Shown: piece by piece, positions 33,544 through 42,435 of the stretch | Layout of the letters: every line of letters begins with the position of its first letter | Position numbering within the stretch: position 1 is the first letter of the stretch | From: JANXLS01 sp038227045 | Lineage (GTDB): Bacteria > Planctomycetota > SZUA-567 > H5-PLA8 | Assembly: GCA_038227045.1 (NCBI GenBank) | Contig: JBBRQD010000002.1 | Location: 96,558-160,557, forward strand | DNA: 64,000 nucleotides | Reading direction: 5' to 3' | The notes under the pieces: model-generated | What the model saw: the letters and a program-made list of their open reading frames with translations, nothing else | What the model was told of the DNA's origin: nothing | Database searches by the model: none | Translations under genes and position numbers: made by a program

Positions 33544-35280
33544 ATGAATCGAATTTCGAAGACCGCCATCGCCACCGTGATTGTTGCGCTATCGTTCGCC
33601 GTCCGGGCCGAGACGACACCCGGCGAAAACACCATGCCGCCGTTCGCGCTCGCGAAATTGTCGATTGCGAAGATGGGCATTTTTATCGACCAAAACGGCG
33701 CTTATGCCAATCAAATTGTTCCCAATGTTGGACCACTTGCAAAGGTCGCTCTGGCGAACATTCTCTTCAAATTGCCTGTCGATGAATCGCTGAATTTCGA
33801 AGGTCCGGCCCGGATTTATTTCCTCGCTCCGCTCTCTTTCAACGCGACGCAGGACACCGCGATGGTGTTGCCCGTCAGCGATGCGGACAAGCTGAAAAAA
33901 AACATCATTTCCGTCTATGGCGAGCCGACCGATCAAAATGGCGCGATGGTCTTTGTGGTGCCGCAACCCCTTCCGGATCCGGACAAGACTCTGCTGGTGA
34001 AGATTGCCAACGGCAAAGCGTTGCTGGCCCCGAGCGCCGCTGTGCTTGCTCAATTGGAAACTGCCGCCGCCGCTCCGGTCGTTCAAGCGGCGGGCGGCGC
34101 GGATGCAGAATTTATTTTAAGTCTGCCCGCGATAAAAAAGGTCTATGGAAGCAAAATCGAAGGCGCAATGCAGGCAGGCGCGTTTCTGGCTGCGGAAAAC
34201 GTCGATGGCTTGAAAAAGGTCGCCGAACAACTGGACGGAATTATCAAGACGCTCTGGCAGATTGATGCGATTGAGCTGCGCGTGAGTTTCGACAAGGATT
34301 CGAAAAACGCGAGCGCCGAGCTGGCGATCACTCCTTTAAAGGAGACGAAGCTGGCGGAAATTTTCGATAATCCGCCTCCGGGACTGGACGGCAATAATTC
34401 GACGCTGCTCGCGACCGGCGGGCCCGTCAACGCGGCGATGCGCCTGAACGGCGATGCAGCGAACAATTTTTACAAAAAATATGCGCCTCCGAATCAAGCC
34501 GCGCTGGACGGCCTGATTCGCTCGCTGTTGAGTATTTTCGACGGTGAGACAGTGCTGTCATTCAATCCGGCGCGGATGGTGCTGCTGCATTCGCAGCGGG
34601 TGGCGGACGATGCCGCCGCGGCAAGAAAAGCAGACGCCCTTCAGCAAACTCTCAACGGTATTTCGATGCTTGCCGTGGCCGACATCGAGGCTCTGCCGAA
34701 GGACACTGTTTATTCGACGGTCTCCGAAACGATTCAACACCGAAACACGCAAATTACGCTTCGAAAATTCGCAGTGGCGAAAGGCGCCGCGAAGCCGGTC
34801 GTCCAGGATTCAACCGGTTATTTTGCCGATGCGTCCAAGCCTGGCTTGTGGCTTGCCGCCGCCGGCTTGAAACCGGAAGAGGCGATCAAGGGCCTGCTCG
34901 ACAATTCGGCCGGCAATGCGCCGATTTCCGCCGAACTGAAAGCCACTTTCGATTCGCCGCTTCCCGGAACGCTCGCCTTTGTTTCCATCAAATTGCTCGA
35001 CATTTTACGCACCGCGGCAGGCGAGTTCCTGCCGGAGAACGTCGCGCCGGAGCAGCTTGTCGGCGGATTGAGCGACGCGCCGGTTTCGATTTCGATTTCG
35101 ATGCATGGCGGAAAAGCGGCATTGCGCGCGACGCTTCCGGGCGCAACGGCCGGTTCGCTGTATGCCATGTCCGGGCGCTTGAAACGACAGGGCATCAATG
35201 TAGGCGACATGCTGGGTTTGAACGGCCGGAAGGAAGCCAAAGTACAGGGGAATATTCCGCCGCCACCACCGGAAAAATAA
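33544..35280 (+). CDS. Exported protein of unknown function
   Basis: 578 residues with a clear signal peptide (MNRISKTAIATVIVALSFAVRAE). AAAGGATCG lies before the ATG. The rest is soluble, rich in Ala and Lys, with alternating amphipathic segments and a Pro-rich C-terminus (GNIPPPPPEK). I do not recognise a family. Similar large, repeat-free secreted proteins are common in PVC bacteria. The stop codon is fused to a palindromic repeat (35279-35361) shared with the convergent cyclase gene. Confidence 0.8.
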   Translation: MNRISKTAIATVIVALSFAVRAETTPGENTMPPFALAKLSIAKMGIFIDQNGAYANQIVPNVGPLAKVALANILFKLPVDESLNFEGPARIYFLAPLSFNATQDTAMVLPVSDADKLKKNIISVYGEPTDQNGAMVFVVPQPLPDPDKTLLVKIANGKALLAPSAAVLAQLETAAAAPVVQAAGGADAEFILSLPAIKKVYGSKIEGAMQAGAFLAAENVDGLKKVAEQLDGIIKTLWQIDAIELRVSFDKDSKNASAELAITPLKETKLAEIFDNPPPGLDGNNSTLLATGGPVNAAMRLNGDAANNFYKKYAPPNQAALDGLIRSLLSIFDGETVLSFNPARMVLLHSQRVADDAAAARKADALQQTLNGISMLAVADIEALPKDTVYSTVSETIQHRNTQITLRKFAVAKGAAKPVVQDSTGYFADASKPGLWLAAAGLKPEEAIKGLLDNSAGNAPISAELKATFDSPLPGTLAFVSIKLLDILRTAAGEFLPENVAPEQLVGGLSDAPVSISISMHGGKAALRATLPGATAGSLYAMSGRLKRQGINVGDMLGLNGRKEAKVQGNIPPPPPEK

Positions 35281-35360
35281 GCTGTTAGCTTTTAGCGATT
35301 AGTTTTTAGCCATTCACTGATATTCGATGGCTAACTGCTTAAAGCTAATCGCTGACAGCT
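35280..35360. repeat. TTAGC-type inverted repeat between convergent stops
   Basis: AGCTGTTAGCTTTTAGCGAT at the left and GCTAATCGCTGACAGCT at the right are inverted arms around a centre CATTCACTGATATTCGATGG that can itself pair. The left end shares its first base with the stop of the exported protein (TAA 35278-35280). The right end abuts the cyclase stop (TAG on the minus strand, 35361-35359), so the element fills exactly the space between two stop codons. Confidence 0.8.
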
Positions 35361-37536
35361 ACGCCCGGACGATTTGATCGTAGCTTGTGAGGTCGCTGGG
35401 GACTAACGATCCGGGGCGGATCGCGGCGATGACTTCGGGAAGTTCCGTTGTTTTCAACATCAGCATTCCCGGCTCCAGATGCCCCGCAATAATGGCGGTG
35501 CGCCCGCGCCCGATGGTGGATTGCGTCGGGTTGAAATGATCGTGATCGCCCAGGGGATAGCTGGCTTCCACGTCTGCCGCGAAACCGGGCAGGCTGGGCT
35601 TTTCGGGAAGATCCCACTGTAGTTTTACCGCAGTGTTTTGAACGATGTAGCGATCGACATGCAGTTCCAGTTTTGCATGCGAAGGCGACTCGCCCGAGAT
35701 GACAATGCTCACCACCACCGCTTTGACTTTTTCCCCCGCGGGCGTGGTCAGAATGCACGGCAGACACAGAGTCATATTGGCGGAAGTCCACTCGGCCGGA
35801 TTTTCGGGCATATCCTTTTCCGGCGGCGGCACTATCCCGCGCACCGAATAAACCTGCAGGAGGCTGGCCACGTTTTTGGCCGGGCAATCGGGCATGCGAA
35901 AGCCGAACGCGCGCGATTCGATTTCCCGCCACGTCGGCTCGCCGATGAACGTTTGCTCGCGGCCGGCCATCGCTTCGATGCGGGCGCTCAAGTTCACCGC
36001 GTCGCCGATGACCGTGAATTCGATTTTGCGCTCGGAGCCAATGTTTCCGGCGCAGACCATGCCGGTGTTGAGGCCGATGCCGTGACCCAGCGCGACAGGC
36101 GTGAAATCCTCCTCGCGCTTCCTCAGCATCTCGCCGCGGTTAAACGTAAAGATCGCGATCTGCATTTCGACGGCGGCCGTAACGCCATTCTCCGCGCAAT
36201 AGGGAAGATTTCCAAACATGCCCCAATGGGCCATGATGTTGTCGCCGGCACACTTGTCGATCGCTCCACCGCGCTTGAAGATGATGTTCTGCATGACCGT
36301 GAAATAGCGGTTTAACACCGCCACCACGTGCTGAGGTTTCATCTTGCTGGCGATCTTGGTGAAACCGACGATGTCGGAAAAGAATATCGTGCCCATCTTT
36401 TCGACGCCGCCCAATTCGATGCTCTGCTTTTCGTTGAGCACTTCTTCGACGAGCTGCGGCGACAGGAAGCGCGAGAGATTTTCACGCTGCGCCGCCGCCG
36501 CGGCCGCGCTCAGCGCCAGTTCGGCGTTGCGGATCACCACGGCGATCTGCCCGGCGACGGCCGAAAGAATGTCGAGGTCCGCCGGCCGGAAAGGATTCAT
36601 CAGGTTCTTCGATTCCACCTGAATGAAACCGATATCGTCCTTCTCCGTGATCAGCGGCGCGCACATCAGCGATTTGATCTCGAATTTGGCGATGGACATG
36701 CCGGCTCCGCCGCCCGCGCAATCGTCGAAGACGAACGCTTTGCGCTCGGCCCGCACTTTTTTCATCACGGTGCGCGACAACTTGATTTCGTTGTCCTGGG
36801 CGCCGCCGACGTTGCGCAACCGGACTTTGGTGATCGCGCCTTTGCGGCGGTCGAGCGCCCCGCCCTGCTCCTTCTCGGACGTAAGCTTGGACGGTTCCGC
36901 GCCGTCCGGGCCGTACAAAACGATGATGCCTCTGTCGGCCTGAGGGAAAACTTCGAACAATTTTTCGAGACTTTTATCCAGCAATTTGTGCGGATCGAGC
37001 GACGCGCCCATCGCCTGGCCGACGGCGATCAGCAATTCCAGGCGCTTGGTGACTTGCTGTAGCTGGCTGACGTCGCGCGTGTTGCGCTCTTCTTCGGAGA
37101 CGAGATTCGCATCGACTTTTTTACTGAAGTTAACGGCGGGCGAGCCATTTTCCTCCTGCTCGTCGATGAGGCTGACGATGGTCGCCTCGGCTTTTGTTTG
37201 CATCATCCTGTCGGAATGTCCCTCCATCACCGGGACGTCCACGCGCAACACCAGCAGCGTGGAGCCGATCTGGATGGTGTCGCCGTTGTTAATTGGGGCG
37301 CGGTCTTTCAGGGGCACGCTGTTCAGCAGCGTTCCATTGGCCGAACCGTTGTCGACGACAAAGAATTTTCCATCGGGCGCGCGTTCCACGCGGCAATGCC
37401 GGCGCGAGGACATCGGGTCGGTCAGCACGACCTGGCATTCCGGATGCCGGCCGACAACGGCCGCTTCAACCAGCGGGTAATGCGAGGTGTGACCATCGGG
37501 GCTGGTCACAATCAATTCGGCAATGGGTTGTGTCAT
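35359..37536 (-). CDS. FHA - GAF - class III adenylate/guanylate cyclase
   Basis: 725 residues from ATG 37536. FHA domain at 1-98 (VVGRHPECQVV, MSSRRHCRVE, NGSANGTLLN) binds phospho-threonine proteins. A GAF domain spans about 165-335 (ADRGIIVLYGPDG ... MCAPLITEKDDIGFIQVES). The cyclase core is at 360-560: metal-binding FFSDIVGFT, IDKCAGDNIMAHWG, GLNTGMVCAGNIGS, and VIGDAVNLSARIE. The Lys and Asp at the purine-contact positions favour ATP as substrate. A C-terminal domain of about 150 residues is not recognised. The open frame reaches 37596; 37536 was chosen because the FHA domain begins at once and AGAGG lies upstream. It probably makes cAMP in response to a phosphorylated partner and a small ligand. 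Confidence 0.92.
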   Translation of the reverse strand: MTQPIAELIVTSPDGHTSHYPLVEAAVVGRHPECQVVLTDPMSSRRHCRVERAPDGKFFVVDNGSANGTLLNSVPLKDRAPINNGDTIQIGSTLLVLRVDVPVMEGHSDRMMQTKAEATIVSLIDEQEENGSPAVNFSKKVDANLVSEEERNTRDVSQLQQVTKRLELLIAVGQAMGASLDPHKLLDKSLEKLFEVFPQADRGIIVLYGPDGAEPSKLTSEKEQGGALDRRKGAITKVRLRNVGGAQDNEIKLSRTVMKKVRAERKAFVFDDCAGGGAGMSIAKFEIKSLMCAPLITEKDDIGFIQVESKNLMNPFRPADLDILSAVAGQIAVVIRNAELALSAAAAAAQRENLSRFLSPQLVEEVLNEKQSIELGGVEKMGTIFFSDIVGFTKIASKMKPQHVVAVLNRYFTVMQNIIFKRGGAIDKCAGDNIMAHWGMFGNLPYCAENGVTAAVEMQIAIFTFNRGEMLRKREEDFTPVALGHGIGLNTGMVCAGNIGSERKIEFTVIGDAVNLSARIEAMAGREQTFIGEPTWREIESRAFGFRMPDCPAKNVASLLQVYSVRGIVPPPEKDMPENPAEWTSANMTLCLPCILTTPAGEKVKAVVVSIVISGESPSHAKLELHVDRYIVQNTAVKLQWDLPEKPSLPGFAADVEASYPLGDHDHFNPTQSTIGRGRTAIIAGHLEPGMLMLKTTELPEVIAAIRPGSLVPSDLTSYDQIVRA

Positions 37537-37629
37537 CAATAGTGGGCCTCTGAGCATGGGCGCGCACAACTTTAACCCTTGCCGGGGCGATGTCAATTGT
37601 AGGGATTCTGAACGCCTCGATTTATTGGC

Positions 37630-37671
37630 GGCACAAGAACGCGCCGCTTTTCAGCGGCGCGTTCTTGTGCC
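37630..37671. repeat. Perfect 19-bp hairpin (GGCACAAGAACGCGCCGCT)
   Basis: GGCACAAGAACGCGCCGCT (37630-37648) and its exact complement (37653-37671) enclose the loop TTTC. No T-run follows on either side, so a repeat is likelier than a terminator. Lies between rplU and the cyclase gene. Confidence 0.9.
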
Positions 37672-37680
37672 GTGTTTCTT

Positions 37681-37707
37681 CAGGGCCGGGACGACCCTGC
37701 CACTTTC
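37681..37707. repeat. GGGCCGGGACGACCC / CCACTTTC repeat next to rplU stop
   Basis: CAGGGCCGGGACGACCCTG is a hairpin followed by CCACTTTC, which touches the rplU stop codon at 37708. Same family as 8061-8150 and 22846-22871. Confidence 0.8.
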
Positions 37708-38019
37708 TTACGCAATTCCCGTGATCTTGACCACGGTGTATTGCGTGCGGTGTCCGCGGCGGCGGCCGAGGCTGTTCGTTCGCACGCGGTGATGCGCGAT
37801 CGTCTTTTCGCCTTTGGTGTGCTCCACCACTTCGCCGGTCACTTTCGCGCCGGCCACGTTGGGGCTGCCCACTTTGATCGAGCCGCCATCGCCGCCGACC
37901 AGCAAAACGTTGTCAAAGGTTACCGTCGCGCCGACATCTTCGATGCGCTTGTCCAATTGGATCAAATCGCCCGTCGATACCTTGTGCTGCCTGCCACGGT
38001 CGTTAAGAATTGCGTACAT
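37708..38019 (-). CDS. rplU: 50S ribosomal protein L21
   Basis: 103 residues. MYAILNDRGRQHKVSTGD at the start, VLLVGGDGGSIKVGSP in the middle, and RRRGHRTQYTVVKI at the end are typical L21. It binds 23S rRNA in the large subunit. An ATG two codons upstream (38025) also exists, but GAGG is nine bases from 38019 and only three from 38025. The start lies inside the end of the RNase gene (overlap of 17 bases). Ribosomal protein L27 (rpmA), the usual next gene, is missing here. Confidence 0.95.
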   Translation of the reverse strand: MYAILNDRGRQHKVSTGDLIQLDKRIEDVGATVTFDNVLLVGGDGGSIKVGSPNVAGAKVTGEVVEHTKGEKTIAHHRVRTNSLGRRRGHRTQYTVVKITGIA

Positions 38020-41000
38020 AGTCATCTACCTCGCTTACTTTCTTGAGAACCCAGTCGCCGCCTTCTTTGGCGATCGACACCTGCATCTGGCTCAACGCGA
38101 CACCCGGGTCCCCACAGACCTCAATCGTGATTCCGTTGGCTTCTTCCATGCGAACCAATTCTTTGCGGAACTGGTTCAGTATCCCATAAGCCACGTGCGA
38201 ATTCAAGAGCACCTTGACTTTGCGCAGCGTTTTGTCGCGCACCTGCGCCTTGATTTCACGCAACATTTCCAGCCCGATCGATTCGGGCGATTTGATATGC
38301 CCCGATCCCGAACAGTGCGGACAGCGGTCGAACAGCGTCTTTTTCAGGCTGTGGCGGATGCGCTGGCGCGTCATCTCCACCACGCCCAGCGAACTGACCG
38401 GCAGCACGTTGATCTTCGCCTTGTCGCGCGCCAGGAACGATTTCAATTCGCGCTCGACCTTGCGTTTGTGCTCGGAGATTTCCATGTCGATGAAGTCGAT
38501 CATCACCAACCCGCCGATGTCTCTCAGCCGCAGTTGCCGCGCGATTTCGCGCGCCGCTTCCAGATTGGTCTGAAGAATCGTATCGTCCTGGTTGCGCTTT
38601 TCGCGGAACCGGCCGGTGTTGACGTCGATGGCCACCAGCGCTTCGGTCTGCTCGATGACGATCGAACCGCCGTTCTTCAAATTCACTTTGCGGTTGAACA
38701 GCCGCTGCATCTGCTGTTCGACGTTGTAGCGGTGGAAGAGCGGTTCCGATTCGGAATAGAGCTTGAGTTTCTTCTCCGAACCGGGCGAGGTTTCGCGCAA
38801 AAACTCGCGCGCGCGCTCCATGACAATCGGGTCGTCGATGACGATCTCGGTGACGTCTTCGGTGAGGACATCGCGGAACACGCGTGTCACCACGTCGCCT
38901 TCCTGATAAATCAGGTTCGGTGCCTTGCTCGTTTTGGTCTTGTCCTTGAGCGCGTTCCAAGCGCGCATGAGGTATTCCATGTCGCGCTGCAATTCGTCCT
39001 TGGTGCGGCCCATGCCGGCGGTGCGCACGATCACGCCCATGTCGTCGGGCGGGTTGAGCTGGCTGAGCGCTTCCTTCAACGCGCGGCGCTGCTCTTCGCT
39101 GTCGATGCGCTTGGAGACGCCCAGGCGGCTGACGGCGGGCATCAGCACCAGGTAGCGGCCGGGCAGGCTGATGTACGTCGTCAGCGCCGGACCTTTCTGG
39201 CCAATGCCTTCCTTGGCAACCTGTACGAGCACTTCCTGGCCTTCGCGCAACATTTCTTGAATCGTGTAGCGGCGATCGTAGACGCGATCCTTGCGGCCGT
39301 TGTTCTTGCGCACGTGCGGCGCCGCGGGGCTCGGACGCGGTGGCTCGGTTCCAGCAACGGCCGGCGCAATGGCTGCGACGGGTTCGAACGACTTTGTGAT
39401 GATTTCGGAGATCGACGCGGTCACGGACTCATCGGAATCCAAATGCGGCGCACCTTCATCTTCTTCCGCTCCTTCCGGGGTCTGGACGGCAGCGTGCGAA
39501 CGCGTCTGCGCCGCTTGTCCGTCTTCATTCACATTCTGCCCGGCATCGGTGCCTTCTTGCTCAGACGCGGCTTCTCCGGACGCGGGAACGGGCTGGTGTT
39601 CTTCGTCCTCTTCGAGCTGATCGGCCAATTCGTCCGCGCGATCCATGCGGTCGGTCATATCGTCTTGCGACGCTGGAGCACTTCGCGACGTTTCAGTTTC
39701 GGCGCCATTGGATGCACGCGCCGCTTCGTCTGCTGCGTTTGCAATCTGGCGAGCTTCTTCCGGTGTGTGCGGAGCGGCGGCGGACTCGTCTTCTTGCTCT
39801 TCGTCCTCGTCGTCGTAGGAGTCGTCTTCATCGTCTTTGTCCGAATCGTCTACATCGTCCGGTTCGGTGTCATCTACGCTGCGGGAAGCCGTTTCATCCT
39901 GCGCCCGATCCGGCTGACCGGTTTTCGCGTCGAAAGCTTCTGGCGCATCTTTCGAAGCATTTTCAGAATCACCGTCGGGCTGATCGATTTCGGGTGTCTG
40001 CAAGTTTGATTCAACGACGTGCGCCGGAATATCGCTTGGAGCGCTGTCCGGTAATTCGTTCGAGGCGGCGTGACATTCGGATGCAATATCGTGAATCTGC
40101 GCGGCAGCCTCTTGCGGTGCTTGAGTGGGTTGAGGCTGATCCGAATGCGACACTTCGCCTTGCTCCGGATTCTGTTGATAACCCTTGGACTGCGGCGCGA
40201 GCATCGGCACCGGTCCGCCCCCTTGCAGGCCTGGGCTTGGGCGTGCACGGCCGGAACGTCCCCGGCCTCCACGGCGTCGGCGGCGGCGCTTGCTGTCGCG
40301 ATTCTGATTTTTGGCGTCAAATCCAGGCTGCCCCGGAAGGATCGGCATGGGCGCATCGAGTTCCGCAGACGCCGGTGCATTCGCCGAGTGTGCTGCGTCC
40401 TGCACAGGCAGTTCCGCTTGCGACCCGGCCAAAGCGCTTCCCGCCGGCGCGTTTAATTCCAAAGGCATGTCTGGAGCAGGCGGCGGGGAGAATGCGGGAG
40501 ATTGCGGCCGCCCCGGTCCTGAATGTCCTGAATAAGGTGCCGACTGGCGAGGCGATGGGCGTGCGGGCCGATTCAAGAGCAAAGGGCCGTCCGCTACGCT
40601 GCCGGAAACTCCCGGTGTTTGAATGAAATCGTCGGACAGGGCCGGAGACGGGTTTCGGGCGGCGAGCACCGAGGGTGGTGTCGCGCCTTTTTCGCGGCCC
40701 TCTCTGTATTGATCGCGAGAATCGCGCGATTCGCGGTGTTCGCGTTGCGGACGCGGGTTCGAATCGCCGGGCTTGTCGAACTGACGCTGGCGGCCCTTTT
40801 CGTGTGCCTTTTTATCGAGCACGTCGGCGTAGCCGCCGTTGGGCGGAATCACGTCGGAGGCATGCAAAAATCCGTTGCGTTCCGCGCCGAGGTCGATGAA
40901 TGCCGCCTGCAACGACGGCTCGACATTCACCACTCGCCCCTTATAGATGTTGCCGGCTTGCTGATGATGACTCTTGCGCTCCATGAAAATCTCGGCCAGT

Positions 41001-42391
41001 TCGCCGTTTTCAAGAATCGCGACGCGGATTTCGCCCGGTTCGGTCGAATTTAGCAGCACCACTTTGCGCACGGTGGACGGTGCAGACTGCGGCGCCACCG
41101 TCGAGCTTTCATAGGTCGATTCGCGCCAGTTGCGCGAGGTCTTTTGGCGCGGATGCGACGGCGCACCCGCTCTTCCGATGGGCGCTTGATTTCCGTCCCC
41201 TTTGGGGACAAGAAAAGGCGTCGCGAACGCAGGGGCCGCTTCACTTTCCGGCATGTCCGTCGTCAAGGTGGCTGGCGTGTGCGCGCCCATGTCGGGTGCA
41301 GCCGGACCGCCGCTCTCGACCACTACCACGGCATCGTGCCCCACATCGATGGCGTCCATGCAAGCCACGGTCGGTGAATCGTGCTCGTAAACGCCGGCTG
41401 ATTCATCGGCCATCGACTCGGCATAATTGCCCCGCTGGTCGGGGCCTTCCTCAACGCCGACTGGGGACGGATGCGCCAAAGTTTCGAGCGCCGACGCGGA
41501 GGGAAGCATCTCTTCGATAACTTGTTCGTTGGGAATGGGCACGCTAGACTCAGAGCCGAAACTCGACAACTCGATGGCTGTCGCGGCAGCTTCGTGAATT
41601 TCCGGTGCTGAAACGGACACTTCAGAAGCGTCCAAAGTATTGGCAACGCGCGCTGGAATGAATGCTTTGGGATGCTGGCCTGGACGCCCCTGAGCAAATG
41701 GGAAAGCGGGTGCTTCCGACCGTGCCAAGCCCGACACAGGGACATCTGGCGGAACGGCCGCGCCGGCCACATGCGGCCCCGGCGAAGCGCTAGACTGCGC
41801 CGGATGAACGCTCGGCGGTACGGAATGAACGGTGGCTGGTTTCATGGGTTGATGGTTGTGCCGCTGCATTGCGCGCGAGCTGTCACGGTCCTGGCGAGGC
41901 TGCGCAGAATTCGGTTTGGATTGAAAATGACCCGGGGGCGTGTGCGGGCCTGATTGTGGAAGGCCGCCGCGATTACGATCTCTGTCCTTGCCACCTTGCC
42001 CCTGTCCCTGTTGCCCTGGAAGGGGGCGGTCCCGATCGCGGCCACGCCGCCGGCGGCCGCGGTTCCGATCGCCTCTGTCAGTCCGGTCGCCTTTGCCACC
42101 GCCCTGATTTGTATAGGGCGGCTTGCCTTGAGTTGGAATGAAACCGCCGCGATGGCCCTGCTGGCTCTGGATAATGTTTTCAACAATCTGTCCGGCGCGC
42201 CGCGCGGCAATTTCATCGGCTTCGCGATCGTCGGGGGAAAGCTGCGGCAGCGCAGACGGCGCGACAGGAGCGACGGGGTGTTCAGCGCCCTGCGCGCGTT
42301 GCGGAAGTTGCACATGTGCAGCCGCATTGTGCCTCTCATGCGCCGAACCTGCTGCGGATTCGTTTTTGGGGTCGTTATTCGTAGCATTCAT
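38003..42391 (-). CDS. Ribonuclease E/G with disordered insertions
   Basis: About 1462 residues from ATG 42391 (the frame is open to 42967, where it overlaps the upstream gene). Residues 1-440 are low-complexity, with Arg/Gly- and Pro/Ala-rich tracts. The S1 domain begins near 455 (RKVVLLNSTEPGEIRVAILE, GNIYKGRVVNVEPSLQAAFIDLG), breaks off after IPPNGGYADV (about 515), and resumes near 1045 (LREGQEVLVQVAKEGIGQKG) after a disordered acidic/Arg-rich insert of about 520 residues. The catalytic part is intact: AIDVNTGRF and MIDFIDM carry the metal-binding Asp pair, and CPHCSGSG is the zinc-link. It cuts single-stranded AU-rich RNA in mRNA decay and rRNA maturation. Order DUF2344 gene - rne/rng - rplU is common in other phyla. 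Confidence 0.88.
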   Translation of the reverse strand: MNATNNDPKNESAAGSAHERHNAAAHVQLPQRAQGAEHPVAPVAPSALPQLSPDDREADEIAARRAGQIVENIIQSQQGHRGGFIPTQGKPPYTNQGGGKGDRTDRGDRNRGRRRRGRDRDRPLPGQQGQGQGGKDRDRNRGGLPQSGPHTPPGHFQSKPNSAQPRQDRDSSRAMQRHNHQPMKPATVHSVPPSVHPAQSSASPGPHVAGAAVPPDVPVSGLARSEAPAFPFAQGRPGQHPKAFIPARVANTLDASEVSVSAPEIHEAAATAIELSSFGSESSVPIPNEQVIEEMLPSASALETLAHPSPVGVEEGPDQRGNYAESMADESAGVYEHDSPTVACMDAIDVGHDAVVVVESGGPAAPDMGAHTPATLTTDMPESEAAPAFATPFLVPKGDGNQAPIGRAGAPSHPRQKTSRNWRESTYESSTVAPQSAPSTVRKVVLLNSTEPGEIRVAILENGELAEIFMERKSHHQQAGNIYKGRVVNVEPSLQAAFIDLGAERNGFLHASDVIPPNGGYADVLDKKAHEKGRQRQFDKPGDSNPRPQREHRESRDSRDQYREGREKGATPPSVLAARNPSPALSDDFIQTPGVSGSVADGPLLLNRPARPSPRQSAPYSGHSGPGRPQSPAFSPPPAPDMPLELNAPAGSALAGSQAELPVQDAAHSANAPASAELDAPMPILPGQPGFDAKNQNRDSKRRRRRRGGRGRSGRARPSPGLQGGGPVPMLAPQSKGYQQNPEQGEVSHSDQPQPTQAPQEAAAQIHDIASECHAASNELPDSAPSDIPAHVVESNLQTPEIDQPDGDSENASKDAPEAFDAKTGQPDRAQDETASRSVDDTEPDDVDDSDKDDEDDSYDDEDEEQEDESAAAPHTPEEARQIANAADEAARASNGAETETSRSAPASQDDMTDRMDRADELADQLEEDEEHQPVPASGEAASEQEGTDAGQNVNEDGQAAQTRSHAAVQTPEGAEEDEGAPHLDSDESVTASISEIITKSFEPVAAIAPAVAGTEPPRPSPAAPHVRKNNGRKDRVYDRRYTIQEMLREGQEVLVQVAKEGIGQKGPALTTYISLPGRYLVLMPAVSRLGVSKRIDSEEQRRALKEALSQLNPPDDMGVIVRTAGMGRTKDELQRDMEYLMRAWNALKDKTKTSKAPNLIYQEGDVVTRVFRDVLTEDVTEIVIDDPIVMERAREFLRETSPGSEKKLKLYSESEPLFHRYNVEQQMQRLFNRKVNLKNGGSIVIEQTEALVAIDVNTGRFREKRNQDDTILQTNLEAAREIARQLRLRDIGGLVMIDFIDMEISEHKRKVERELKSFLARDKAKINVLPVSSLGVVEMTRQRIRHSLKKTLFDRCPHCSGSGHIKSPESIGLEMLREIKAQVRDKTLRKVKVLLNSHVAYGILNQFRKELVRMEEANGITIEVCGDPGVALSQMQVSIAKEGGDWVLKKVSEVDDYVRNS

Positions 42392-42435
42392 AGAGGGGCC
42401 AGACGTGCCATACGTGCTGGATGTGGATGCCGCCG

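Noticed and set aside
37814..40009. 731-codon open frame on the plus strand
   Set aside because: Lies opposite the catalytic and acidic parts of the RNase E/G gene, gives a composition-biased protein without any family motif, and is explained by high GC in third positions.
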